Source: Devosia sp. Root685
GTDB taxonomy: Bacteria; Pseudomonadota; Alphaproteobacteria; Rhizobiales; Devosiaceae
Assembly (NCBI RefSeq): GCF_001427875.1
Contig: NZ_LMHK01000003.1
Span: forward strand, 124,001-188,000
Length of the DNA: 64,000 nucleotides
Direction: 5' to 3'
Numbering within the stretch: position 1 is the first letter of the stretch; every line of letters starts with the position of its first letter. Positions 16,741 through 24,917 of this stretch are shown here, one piece after another. The position numbers and the translations under genes were made by a program. The notes below the pieces were generated by a model. It was not told where the DNA came from. It did not search any database and saw only the letters and a program-made list of their open reading frames with translations.

Positions 16741-17634
16741 ATGGTCGACCTCGTCAATTTGCGCACCTTTGTGACCGCGGCAACCTCAGGCAGCTTTTCC
16801 AAGGCTGCGGGGCGGCTCAACGTGTCGCCGGCCATGGTGGGGCGGCGCATCCTGGCGCTCGAAGCGGACTATGGCGTCAAACTGATCGAGCGCACGACGC
16901 GCAGCCAGCGGCTGACCGAGACGGGGCAGGCGTTTCTCGCCAAGGCGCTAAAAATCCTCGAGGAGGTGGAGCAGCTCGACGATATCGCCCATCCGCAGGC
17001 GGAGGATCTGGTCGGGCATATCAGGATCAGCGGCTCGACGACGCTGGGCGTCAAATTGCTCACCCCGGCTCTGGCGCGTTTTACCAATGCGCATCCTGCC
17101 GTTTCGGTGGAAATGACGCTGCTCGATCGCAATGTGGATCTGGTGGCCGAGGGGTTTGATCTGGCGTTTCGCATTGGCAATCTGAAGCCGTCGAGCCTGA
17201 TCGCGCGGCGCATCGGCACCTATGATTTTGCTTGCTGCGCCTCGCCCGATTATCTGCGGCGCGCGGGGACGCCGGGCCATCCCGATGAATTGGGTAGGCA
17301 TCGCTGCGTCATCAGCCTCAACCTTTCGCCGCGCGACCATTGGAGCTTTTGGGACGCTGGGGGGCGCGAGGTTTCGGCGGCGGTGAAGGGCAATTTTGGG
17401 GTCGATAATGGCGAGGCCATGCGCGCGGCGGCGCTGGAAGGCGTTGGGCTCGCCTATGCGCCGCGGGTGCTGGTGGAGGGAGATTTGGCCAGCGGCAGGC
17501 TGGTCGAGGTGCTTACGGGCTGGAAGAAACTCGCGCTGCCCATTCACGCGGTCTATCCCTCGCGCCAGTTCGTGCCGCGAAGATTGGCAGGGGTGATTGA
17601 GTGGGTGGCGCGGGAATTGCGGGAGCTTCAGTAG
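16741..17634 (+). CDS. LysR family transcriptional regulator
   Basis: A 297-residue LysR regulator. The N-terminal winged helix-turn-helix is at about 1-60 with SGSFSKAAGRLNVSPAMVGRRI as recognition region, followed by a co-inducer domain of two alpha/beta lobes (about 90-295). It is closest in pattern to the CrgA/DhcR-like subgroup (VDLVNLRTFVTA start). The ATG at 16741 was chosen because the HTH begins immediately; the frame is open for 1 kb upstream but that part reads through the divergent gene. It most likely regulates the oxidoreductase gene on the other strand. It converges with moeB, overlapping its stop by 7 bases. Confidence 0.9.
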   Translation: MVDLVNLRTFVTAATSGSFSKAAGRLNVSPAMVGRRILALEADYGVKLIERTTRSQRLTETGQAFLAKALKILEEVEQLDDIAHPQAEDLVGHIRISGSTTLGVKLLTPALARFTNAHPAVSVEMTLLDRNVDLVAEGFDLAFRIGNLKPSSLIARRIGTYDFACCASPDYLRRAGTPGHPDELGRHRCVISLNLSPRDHWSFWDAGGREVSAAVKGNFGVDNGEAMRAAALEGVGLAYAPRVLVEGDLASGRLVEVLTGWKKLALPIHAVYPSRQFVPRRLAGVIEWVARELRELQ

Positions 17635-18359
17635 GCAATCTCGGAAAACTGCGCGTCGCGCGCGTCGTAGATAAGCGCCCGGCCGATCAGCGGCGTGCCG
17701 GTGCCGGTGATCAGTTTGATCGCTTCCATGGCCATGAGCGTGCCGATGACGCCGGTGACGGGCCCCAAAATGCCGTTGAGTTCGCAGGAGGGGAGGCTGT
17801 CGTCGTCGGCATCCTCGGAAAAGAGCGCGTCGTGGCGGGGGCCGCCGAGATGGGGGGCGAAGACGGTGACCTGGCCGGAAAACATCGAGACGGCGCCGGA
17901 GACGAGGGGCTTTTGCTGGGCTGCTGCTGCGGCGGCCACGAGGCGGCGGGTGACGAGATTGTCGGTGCCGTCGAGGACGAGATCGTAGGGCGCAAGAATA
18001 TCCGCCGCATTGGCTGCGGTGACGGCCTCGGGGATGGCGTCTACGACCACGTGTGGATTGAGATTTTCCGCAAAACTTTTGGCGCTGTCCGCCTTTAGCG
18101 TGCCCAGGCCGGCCGTTGTGTGGACGATCTGGCGCTGCAGATTGGAAAGGGACACGCTGTCGGGATCGACAATGCCGAGCCGGCCGATCCCTGCCGCGGC
18201 GAGATAGGCGAGAGCCGGGCTGCCGAGGCCGCCGGCGCCGACAATGAGCACGCTGGCCGCCTTCAGTTTTTGCTGGGCGGTGCCACCAAACCCCTTGAGG
18301 ACGAGGTGGCGCGCATAGCGGCGGGTTTCCTCGGGTGAAAGGGGAGAATCAGAAGGCAA
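17628..18359 (-). CDS. moeB: HesA/MoeB/ThiF family adenylyltransferase
   Basis: A protein of about 243 residues beginning with the family opening LSPEETRRYARHLVL. The ATP loop is GAGGLGSPALAYLA, then VDPDSVSLSNLQRQ (the D-N-L-Q-R magnesium/adenylate region) and DGTDNLVTRRLV. E1-like enzymes of this group adenylate the C-terminal glycine of MoaD or ThiS sulfur carriers. MoeB is the most likely role given length and lack of a rhodanese domain, but ThiF is possible. The best start is a TTG at 18359, inside the end of the DUF2259 gene; no ATG fits. It is the last gene of the ubiE-ubiB-dut block. Confidence 0.78.
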   Translation of the reverse strand: MPSDSPLSPEETRRYARHLVLKGFGGTAQQKLKAASVLIVGAGGLGSPALAYLAAAGIGRLGIVDPDSVSLSNLQRQIVHTTAGLGTLKADSAKSFAENLNPHVVVDAIPEAVTAANAADILAPYDLVLDGTDNLVTRRLVAAAAAAQQKPLVSGAVSMFSGQVTVFAPHLGGPRHDALFSEDADDDSLPSCELNGILGPVTGVIGTLMAMEAIKLITGTGTPLIGRALIYDARDAQFSEIAY

Positions 18360-19104
18360 GTGGCACCGCGAGGAAGCGGCGATCGGGGCCTTCAAAGCCG
18401 CCGCGCGTATAGGAGACGATGACGACGCCTGCGTGTTGCGACGCACCGATCCCCGGCACGAGCACGGCATAGGGCCGATAGGTGTATGGGCAGCTGCGCG
18501 AGCCCGGCAGGGTGTCCCCATCGCGGTGGAGACTTCTGGTTTCTTTGCCATCGAAGACGGTCAGTTCAAAGCCAAGCGGAGGATTGCCGAAATAGCCGGC
18601 GCAATCCTCGGAGGAGGTTGCGGCAAAGGTCGAGATTTCGAGCTGGTAGCTCGCGGTCTCCATCCCTGGACCCGGAATTGGGAACATGAAGGCGAGCCGG
18701 GCCGGATCTTCCTCGATTTCGCCATCGGCATTGAGCGCGGCGATTTCGGCGGGCACGAAGATCTTGTTATCGGCGATGAATTTCAGCGCCTCGCTATTGG
18801 CCTTCGAGCGGATGGCGAGGAGGTTTTCGCTGTCGTCGCCCTCCTCGGCCTGGGCGCGGATCGGGGTGCCATCGAGCCAGGAGTCGTTTTCGAGGTCGAT
18901 GACGAAAATATTGGAATAGGCCGAACCAGAACCGTCCTGGATGCCGAATTCCTCGAAGGCGAAATATTTGGCATCGGGCGAAAAGCCGATGAAGTCGATC
19001 AAGGCCCGGTCACCCGCCAGAGCGGGTGAGGCCATCAGGCCAAAAAGCCCAAAAACACTAGCGACCCGTCGAGCCAAAACCACCAGAGCCGCGTTCGGTT
19101 TCAT
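18349..19104 (-). CDS. DUF2259 family secreted protein
   Basis: A 251-residue predicted periplasmic protein. It has an N-terminal hydrophobic signal ending near MASPALAG and then [21 protein letters not shown], the hallmark of DUF2259, catalogued as predicted secreted proteins of unknown function. [11 protein letters not shown] resembles a beta-propeller blade repeat. The start at 19104 overlaps dut by 47 bases; a GTG at 19083 would shorten the overlap and still leave a signal peptide, so the start is unsettled. It lies between dut and moeB in the minus-strand operon. Function unknown. Confidence 0.78.
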   Translation of the reverse strand: MKPNAALVVLARRVASVFGLFGLMASPALAGDRALIDFIGFSPDAKYFAFEEFGIQDGSGSAYSNIFVIDLENDSWLDGTPIRAQAEEGDDSENLLAIRSKANSEALKFIADNKIFVPAEIAALNADGEIEEDPARLAFMFPIPGPGMETASYQLEISTFAATSSEDCAGYFGNPPLGFELTVFDGKETRSLHRDGDTLPGSRSCPYTYRPYAVLVPGIGASQHAGVVIVSYTRGGFEGPDRRFLAVPLAF

Positions 19105-19516
19105 CGAGTTCCTCCACTTGGCCAAAGATCGGCTGCACCACGGGGGCGACGACCATCTGGGCGACGCGCTCGCCGCGGGTGACGACGAAATCCTCGGCGC
19201 CGAGATTGACGAGGATCACTTTTACTTCGCCGCGATAATCGGCATCGATCGTACCGGGCGAATTGAGCACCGTCACCCCATGCTTGGCGGCAAGGCCGGA
19301 ACGGGGACGCACCTGCGCTTCGTAGCCGGCGGGTAGCGCCATGGCAAAGCCGCAGGGGATCAGCGCGCGGGCGCCGGGTTTTAGGGTGATGGGCGCGTCG
19401 GCATCGACCGCGGCGTAGAGATCGGCGCCGGCCGAGAGGGCGGTCTGCACTTTGGGCACGGAGAGGCCTGCGCCATGGGGGAGCCACTGGAGGGGAATCG
19501 AGATAGAACCGCTCAT
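19058..19516 (-). CDS. dut: dUTP diphosphatase (dUTPase)
   Basis: A 152-residue homotrimeric dUTPase with all five conserved motifs in order: AGADLYAA near 30, [10 protein letters not shown] near 72, [13 protein letters not shown] near 88 (with catalytic Asp), [10 protein letters not shown] near 115, and the C-terminal GSGGFGSTG arm. It converts dUTP to dUMP, supplying thymidylate precursor and keeping uracil out of DNA. Its ATG overlaps the stop of the upstream lipoprotein gene by 4 bases. In many Hyphomicrobiales dut follows coaBC; that gene is absent here and a small lipoprotein takes its place. Confidence 0.95.
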   Translation of the reverse strand: MSGSISIPLQWLPHGAGLSVPKVQTALSAGADLYAAVDADAPITLKPGARALIPCGFAMALPAGYEAQVRPRSGLAAKHGVTVLNSPGTIDADYRGEVKVILVNLGAEDFVVTRGERVAQMVVAPVVQPIFGQVEELDETERGSGGFGSTGR

Positions 19517-20109
19517 TTCGCGCGCACCACGGCAAAGAGTTCGTCCGGCAGATCGGCGGTGCCGTTGATCAGGTCGAGGAAAGGCAGCTCGGTTTCGGCC
19601 GATTTTTTGTCCGCGCTGATCTTCATATTGGTCTCGGTGATCTCGGCCCCGGTAATGCGGATCGTCACGCTATGGCCGGTGAAAAAGGCTTCCACCATCT
19701 GCTTGGTTTCCGCGTCCAATTCCTCGGAACTGAGTTCGCCCATCATGTCGGCGGTCGGCAGGGCGACACGCACCAGGCCCGGACCGGCCGGGGTGAAGAC
19801 CAGGGCCTTCGACTCTTCGCCGGCGGTCAATTGCTCGAACGTGCCTGTTTCGGTCATGGTGCAGGTGGCGCTGCCATCGGCATTTTCGGTGAGCGTGCCG
19901 CCGGAGCAGAACTCGCCGGTGGCCGGTTCGCTTTCCGAGGCGTTCATCTTGAACATGGCGTAGAAATCGGCGCTCATGACCTGGGTCATCGTGGTTTTGG
20001 CCGTGGTTTGGCTGGTGAGCTCGATATCAACCTTTGCGTCGATGCAGCCGGCAAGCGAGGCGCCGAATGTCAGCATGGCGCCGAGTTTTGCGATGGTTTT
20101 GAAACCCAT
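19513..20109 (-). CDS. Putative lipoprotein of unknown function
   Basis: A 198-residue protein with a lipoprotein signal: basic start, hydrophobic run and a LAGC lipobox with Cys22. The mature part is rich in Thr, Ser and Glu and has two cysteines (in a GEFCSGG segment and in ATCTMTE) that could form a disulfide. No family is recognised. The gene overlaps dut by 4 bases and starts 63 bases after ubiB, so it is probably co-expressed with both. The residue after the lipobox Cys is Ile, which does not forbid outer-membrane sorting. Function unknown. Confidence 0.75.
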   Translation of the reverse strand: MGFKTIAKLGAMLTFGASLAGCIDAKVDIELTSQTTAKTTMTQVMSADFYAMFKMNASESEPATGEFCSGGTLTENADGSATCTMTETGTFEQLTAGEESKALVFTPAGPGLVRVALPTADMMGELSSEELDAETKQMVEAFFTGHSVTIRITGAEITETNMKISADKKSAETELPFLDLINGTADLPDELFAVVRAK

Positions 20110-20172
20110 AAAAATCTCCGGAAGCCGATTGGCGGCAAACTAGGCGCGCGCGCACAAGGCGGCAAGCTGACG

Positions 20173-21723
20173 CTAAAAATTACCTGTGAGGAGGCGCCAG
20201 CCGGCCAGAACAAGCACCACGAAAGCCGCGGCCAGCACGGCAATGAGAGCGCTGTTGACGAAGCGGTTTGGCTGGTTTTTAGCCATCATGGCGCGATGCT
20301 CGGCCAGCGTCAGCTCTGCCTCGGCGATAAGCACAGGCACGCGGCCAAGCGCCTCGCTCATACGGGAAAAATGACCGGCAAACTCTTCGATACGGCCCAC
20401 GGGGCCTTCCTCGCGGCGCAGCCAATCACCGACGACCGGCTCGGCGACGGTCCAGATATCGAGATCGGGATCGAGGTTTCGCGCCACGCCTTCGACCAGC
20501 ACCATGGATTTTTGCAAGAGAACCAGCTCGGGGCGGGTCTGCATGTCAAAGAGTTCGGTGATGACGAAGAGCTGGCCCAAAACCTTGGCCATGGAAATGT
20601 CGGCGGCGGTGCGGCCATGCAGCGGTTCGCCGATCGAGCGGATGGCGAGGGTGAAATCGTCCACGGACTGGTGCTTTGGCACATAGCCGATGTCGAAATG
20701 GCGCTGGGCGACGAGGTGATAATCCCTGGTGATGAAACCGAACAGAATATCGGCGAGGAACTTTCGTTCGCGCTTGGAAATGCGGCCCATGATGCCGAAA
20801 TCGACGGCGATCACGTCCCCGGTTTTCGGGTCGGCGAATAGATTGCCCGGGTGCATGTCGGCGTGGAAGAAGCCGTCGCGGATGGCGTGGCGGAGGAAGG
20901 ACTGCAGCAGTTTTGAGGCCAGCGCCTTGCGATCGATCCCGGCGGCGTCGATGGCGGTGAGATCGCGGATCGGGATGCCATCGACCCAGGTGGTGGTGAG
21001 GACGTTTTGCGCGACCTGATCCCACTGGACGTCGGGAATGATGAAGCCGGTATCGTTTTTTATATTTTCGGCCAATTCCGAAATGGCTGCCGCTTCAAGG
21101 CGCAGGTCCAGTTCGATGCGCATGGAATGGTCGAGCGTCCTGACAACCTCGGTGGGTTTCAGGCGGCGGCTTGAGGGCGCGAACATTTCGGCCAGATGCG
21201 CGCCGGCATAGAGCGCCTTGGTGTCCGAATGGAAGCGTTCGGAGACGCCGGGGCGCAGCATTTTTATGGCGACGGTTTTCGGCAGCGCCCCGGGCTGGCG
21301 GAGTTTTGCCTTGTGCACCTGGGCGATGGAGGCGGCGGCGACGGGCTCGCTGATTTCAGTAAGAAGTTCGGCCTTGGGGCCGAGGGCAGTCGCCAAAATG
21401 CCGGGGACCAAGGCGGGGTCAAAGGGCGGCATGCGGTCTTGCAGGCCCGAGAGATCGGCCGCCGCCTGGGGGCCGACGATATCTGGGCGGGTGGCAAGGG
21501 TCTGGCCGAATTTGACAAAACTGGGCCCGAGCTTATTGAGCGCGGCATTGAGCCGGTCAACACGGCCGGTTTTTCGCACGCTCGGGCGCTCGACAACACG
21601 CGCAAGGCCAATGCCCAGCTTCATCGATGGCGGCAGCGATTCGGCAGGAAGCACGGAGAAGGCGCCTTCGCGCGCTAGCACCCAGCCGGCGTGGAAGAGA
21701 CGGAAATAAGAGCCCAGACCCAT
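20173..21723 (-). CDS. ubiB: Ubiquinone biosynthesis regulatory protein kinase UbiB
   Basis: A 516-residue ADCK/UbiB family atypical kinase. The family-specific KxGQ motif is seen in FVKFGQTLATRPD near 70, then an AxxxQ-type region SIAQVHKAKL, the lysine in VAIKMLRPG, the catalytic HxD-like HADMHPGNLF, and the metal-binding VDFGIMG. Two C-terminal membrane helices (about 465-515) anchor it to the inner membrane. UbiB has ATPase activity and is needed for ubiquinone synthesis, possibly by extracting lipid intermediates. Only 3 bases separate it from ubiE upstream, so the two form an operon. Confidence 0.95.
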   Translation of the reverse strand: MGLGSYFRLFHAGWVLAREGAFSVLPAESLPPSMKLGIGLARVVERPSVRKTGRVDRLNAALNKLGPSFVKFGQTLATRPDIVGPQAAADLSGLQDRMPPFDPALVPGILATALGPKAELLTEISEPVAAASIAQVHKAKLRQPGALPKTVAIKMLRPGVSERFHSDTKALYAGAHLAEMFAPSSRRLKPTEVVRTLDHSMRIELDLRLEAAAISELAENIKNDTGFIIPDVQWDQVAQNVLTTTWVDGIPIRDLTAIDAAGIDRKALASKLLQSFLRHAIRDGFFHADMHPGNLFADPKTGDVIAVDFGIMGRISKRERKFLADILFGFITRDYHLVAQRHFDIGYVPKHQSVDDFTLAIRSIGEPLHGRTAADISMAKVLGQLFVITELFDMQTRPELVLLQKSMVLVEGVARNLDPDLDIWTVAEPVVGDWLRREEGPVGRIEEFAGHFSRMSEALGRVPVLIAEAELTLAEHRAMMAKNQPNRFVNSALIAVLAAAFVVLVLAGWRLLTGNF

Positions 21724-21726
21724 CCC

Positions 21727-22491
21727 TTAAATCTTCCAGCCCGAAAACAGCGTCGCGATATTGCCCGAAAAGGCGGTGTGTTTGGTGCGCTTGAAGCCGG
21801 CCGTGTCGAGCATGGCGGTGAAGCGCGCGGGATCGGGAAATTTGCGGATCGATTCGACGAGATATTGATAGGGCTGCGCATCGCCGGTGACGGCGCGGCC
21901 CATGGGGGGGATGACAGTATCGGAGAAGGCGCGATAGACCGCGTCGAAGCCGGGAATATCGACTTGCGAAAACTCAAGGACCAAAATACGGCCGCCGCGC
22001 TTCAACACGCGATGGGCTTCGTTGAGGGCGGTCTGGATGCGCGGCACATTGCGGATGCCGAAGGCGATCGTATAGGCGTCGAACGAATTGCTCTCGAAGG
22101 GCAGTTCTTCGGCATTGGCTTCGACGAAACTGGCTTGGCTCGGATAGCGCCAGGTTTTTGCGCGCTCGGCGCCGACCCGCAGCATATCCGCATTGATGTC
22201 GGAAACGACGACTTCGGCATAGCCATGTGATGCATTGACGATGCGCTCGGCGACATCACCGGTGCCGCCGGCCATGTCGAGCACTTTATAGCCACGGCTG
22301 CCAGTGCGGGGCGGCGCGAGGTCGGCAATGAGGGCATCCTTCCAGAGGCGGTGGATGCCAAAGCTCATGAGATCATTCATCAGGTCGTAGCGATCCGCCA
22401 CGTCGTGAAAGACCTTGTTGACGAGACCCTGCTTGTCTTCGAGCGCCACGGTCTGCTCGCCGAAATGGGTGGTTTCGCGCGCCTCGGTCAT
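21727..22491 (-). CDS. ubiE: Ubiquinone/menaquinone methyltransferase UbiE
   Basis: A 254-residue class I SAM-dependent C-methyltransferase. It has the UbiE signatures: [20 protein letters not shown] near 26-45, the SAM motif [15 protein letters not shown] near 72-86, [14 protein letters not shown] near 145, and [14 protein letters not shown]. It methylates the benzoquinol ring in ubiquinone synthesis. It leads the minus-strand operon ubiE-ubiB-lipoprotein-dut-DUF2259-moeB and is divergent from mutM, with 117 bases between the starts. This mutM/ubiE/ubiB arrangement is common in the order. Confidence 0.95.
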   Translation of the reverse strand: MTEARETTHFGEQTVALEDKQGLVNKVFHDVADRYDLMNDLMSFGIHRLWKDALIADLAPPRTGSRGYKVLDMAGGTGDVAERIVNASHGYAEVVVSDINADMLRVGAERAKTWRYPSQASFVEANAEELPFESNSFDAYTIAFGIRNVPRIQTALNEAHRVLKRGGRILVLEFSQVDIPGFDAVYRAFSDTVIPPMGRAVTGDAQPYQYLVESIRKFPDPARFTAMLDTAGFKRTKHTAFSGNIATLFSGWKI

Positions 22492-22608
22492 GGCTCATGC
22501 CTCTTTGCTAAACTGGAAGAAACATCCACATGGGATCGGCGCGCACCATATATAAGGCGTAGCCAAAAGCCCATGGCGCAAAGAACCGCAGGGTGAAGGA
22601 GATTTTTC

Positions 22609-23496
22609 GTGCCCGAACTGCCCGAGGTAGAAACCGTCCGCCGGGGGCTCGAGCCCTGGCTGGTGCATGCGCGCATTGAAAAGGTGGAACTGCGACGCCC
22701 TGACCTGCGCTTTCCCTTTCCCGCGGGGTTGGCGGAAAAGGTGACGGGCGCCACGGTGACCACTGTCGGGCGGCGGGCAAAGTATCTGCTTATTACGCTC
22801 GACAACGGTTTTACGATTCTCAGCCATTTGGGGATGACCGGCTCCTGGCGCTTTGCCGAGCACGGCATCGACAAGCCGCCGCGCTATTATGAGCCGGGCA
22901 CCGAGCCCAGGCACGATCATCTCATTTTTTCGATTGATCACCCCGAGCACGGCAAAAGTCATCTCATCTATGCCGATCCCCGGCGGTTCGGATTCTTGGA
23001 CCTCTTCGAGAGGCCTGAGCACTGTTCCTATTTGCACGGACTGGGACCGGAGCCGCTCGGCAACGATTTTAACGCCGAGGAAATGGCTGCCGCGTTCAAG
23101 GGTAAAAAAGCGCCGATAAAGGCGGCGCTGCTCGACCAGCGCGTCGTGGCGGGTCTGGGCAATATCTATGTCGCCGAGGCGCTGCATCGGGCGCACATCC
23201 TGCCCACCATCGAAGCACGGAGCCTTCTTACCAAGGCGGAAAAACCCAAAAAGGCGCTGGAGGATCTTTCTTACGCTGTGCGCGAGGTGCTGACGGAGGC
23301 CATCGAAGTGGGTGGTTCGACCTTGCGCGATTTCCGCAATGCCGAGGGCGGGTCTGGTTATTTCCAGCACCGGTTTGCGGTTTATGATCGGGAAGGGGAG
23401 CCGTGTCCGACCCCGATGTGCAAGGGCACGGTGGAGCGCATCGTGCAGTCGGGGCGCTCGACATTCTTTTGTCCGGTGTGTCAGAAGGCGCCTTGA
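22609..23496 (+). CDS. mutM: Formamidopyrimidine-DNA glycosylase MutM (Fpg)
   Basis: A 295-residue base-excision repair enzyme. It starts MPELPEVETVRRGL, so Met removal exposes the catalytic Pro and following Glu. The conserved ILSHLGMTGSW segment is near 68-78, and an H2TH region (DQRVVAGLGNIYVAEAL) near 177-193 provides DNA binding. A C-terminal CxxxxC..CxxC zinc finger (CPTPMC..FFCPVC) carries the arginine loop that probes 8-oxoguanine. It excises 8-oxoguanine and formamidopyrimidines and cleaves the abasic site. It is followed by an intergenic repeat, not by a co-transcribed gene. Confidence 0.97.
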   Translation: MPELPEVETVRRGLEPWLVHARIEKVELRRPDLRFPFPAGLAEKVTGATVTTVGRRAKYLLITLDNGFTILSHLGMTGSWRFAEHGIDKPPRYYEPGTEPRHDHLIFSIDHPEHGKSHLIYADPRRFGFLDLFERPEHCSYLHGLGPEPLGNDFNAEEMAAAFKGKKAPIKAALLDQRVVAGLGNIYVAEALHRAHILPTIEARSLLTKAEKPKKALEDLSYAVREVLTEAIEVGGSTLRDFRNAEGGSGYFQHRFAVYDREGEPCPTPMCKGTVERIVQSGRSTFFCPVCQKAP

Positions 23497-23526
23497 GAGA
23501 GGTGTCGCTCCGCGACTTCGGCACAC

Positions 23527-23580
23527 TCCCACCTCTCCCTCTGGGGGAGAGGTCGACGGCGAAGCCGGCGGGTGAGGGGG
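23527..23580. repeat. Intergenic CTCTCCC/GGGAGAG repeat
   Basis: ACCTCTCCCTCTGGGGGAGAGGT is a near-palindrome followed by CGACGGCGAAGCCGGCGGGTGAGGGGG. The same layout occurs at 29455-29600 (GGATCGGCCGGAGGCCGAGACGGGTGAGGG). It lies between mutM and rpsT. Confidence 0.6.
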
Positions 23581-23751
23581 CCTTGAGCACCAACCGGGCT
23601 CTTCAAAGAGTCCAAATGATGTTGACGCCTCGGCACCTATCCCCTATAGACCGCCCAACTTGGCGGCAGTCGAACGCCGCCGATTTCATTTTATCCCGGA
23701 CGCCTGCGACGTTGTGCGCTTGTTGGCCGGTTGGACGCCAAGAGGACCGTT

Positions 23752-24018
23752 ATGGCCAATACGCCTTCAGCCAAAAAGGCTACCCGCAAGATCGAAGCCC
23801 GCACCGCGGTCAACAAGTCGCGCCGTAGCCGCGTTCGTACCTTCATCCGCAAGGTCGAAGAAGCGATCACTGCCGGCGACCACGCCGTTGCTTTCGCCGC
23901 GCTCAAGGCTGCCGAGCCCGAAATTCACCGCGCTGCGGGCAAGGGCATCGTTCACACCAACCTCGCTTCGCGCAAGGTTAGCCGTCTGAACAGCCGCGTG
24001 AAGGCCCTCCAGGCCTAA
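23752..24018 (+). CDS. rpsT: 30S ribosomal protein S20
   Basis: An 88-residue, very basic protein. It starts [18 protein letters not shown], continues with [19 protein letters not shown], and ends in [19 protein letters not shown], all typical of S20, a three-helix primary 16S rRNA-binding protein. The ATG at 23752 gives the family length; an in-frame ATG seven codons earlier is less likely. rpsT next to dnaA is the usual order in many alphaproteobacteria. A strong terminator follows at 24067. Confidence 0.97.
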   Translation: MANTPSAKKATRKIEARTAVNKSRRSRVRTFIRKVEEAITAGDHAVAFAALKAAEPEIHRAAGKGIVHTNLASRKVSRLNSRVKALQA

Positions 24019-24066
24019 GCCAAAAAAACTGAAGCGGCGCCCATAAGGCAGACGCGACACAGAAAC

Positions 24067-24090
24067 GGGCTCCGCAAGGAGCCCTTTTTC
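24067..24090 (+). terminator. Rho-independent terminator of rpsT
   Basis: GGGCTCC (24067-24073) pairs with GGAGCCC (24078-24084) around a GCAA tetraloop and is followed by TTTTTC. Confidence 0.93.
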
Positions 24091-24917
24091 TTGGTCCCTC
24101 AAATGGGCATGTTTTTCGTCTTCGGCGCGTCACATATCATTTCGATGACACTGTGGTAGAATGCCGTACTTCCGGGTCACGGCGGGGAAAGCGCTTCAGA
24201 TTTAATGGCTTACCCCCGAAATCGCCTTTTCGTTAAACCGCGTTCAAATCGACATAAAATCGGCGAGACCTGGGGACGAGAATAATTTTTTCATCCTTTG
24301 TTAAAGAGGCGAAAAAGCGATTCTGCATTGAGTCACAGGCTCTTGTGGAAAGGCAATTTTGGACCTCGCTCGAGGGTTAAATCTCTGTCTGCGAGTCAAG
24401 GGCCTATTTCAACGATTCACCAGTTGCGGGGCCAAAACCAACCCCCTAAAGTGAACTGGTCAGCACGGAAAAGCGGGGCTCTAAATGACCCCGGTACGGT
24501 GTGGACACGATCACTTCGGGCAAGAGTATGGGGGCTGTCTCGGCACACGAGGCCGGAACAGCATGGGCTGGTTATGACCTTTTTGACGGAACGGTGTGCG
24601 GCCGGATTCCTCCGGGGCGGCACGGCGTATTAGTCCTTCGGCCGGTCCGGCCGGGCTCACGACATTGATTGATTGAGGCCTTTGACAGGGAACTGTCGCG
24701 GGCCAGTGTTTCTCCTTTTGGGGGAAGCCAAGGAAATGCTCGTCTCTCAAGTGGAGCGGCGGGCGCGAGAACAACAAGCTTCGGCGGCATGCGGACCGCA
24801 CGGGCACAACAAACGGGGTTTGAAAACATGATGCGACAGGCAATCGCAGGACGGGATGATTGGTCGGTGGCCGCCTCTCCCTCCTCTTCCTCCGTCAACC
24901 AGAGTGGCGACCCTGTC
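24091..24917 (+). promoter_or_regulatory. dnaA upstream regulatory region with clustered GANTC sites
   Basis: An 827-base interval. Its first half is AT-richer (around 24190-24320) than the surroundings. GANTC, the CcrM methylation site, occurs at 24319, 24330, 24393 and 24414 within 100 bases, and again at 24605. A DnaA-box-like CTTTCCACA lies on the minus strand near 24342-24352 but is imperfect, and no box cluster or AT-rich iterons are seen, so this is better read as the dnaA promoter/leader than as the origin. The last 250 bases are open in the dnaA frame. Confidence 0.55.

Noticed and set aside
24669..24917. N-terminal extension of dnaA by up to 83 residues
   Set aside because: The frame is open but the extension is Ser/Ala/Gly-rich without DnaA family similarity, and domain I begins shortly after 24918. 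An ATG at 24828 remains a lesser possibility.
24091..24917. Chromosomal origin (oriC) upstream of dnaA
   Set aside because: No cluster of DnaA boxes or AT-rich 13-mers is seen; only one imperfect box. In many alphaproteobacteria oriC is elsewhere.
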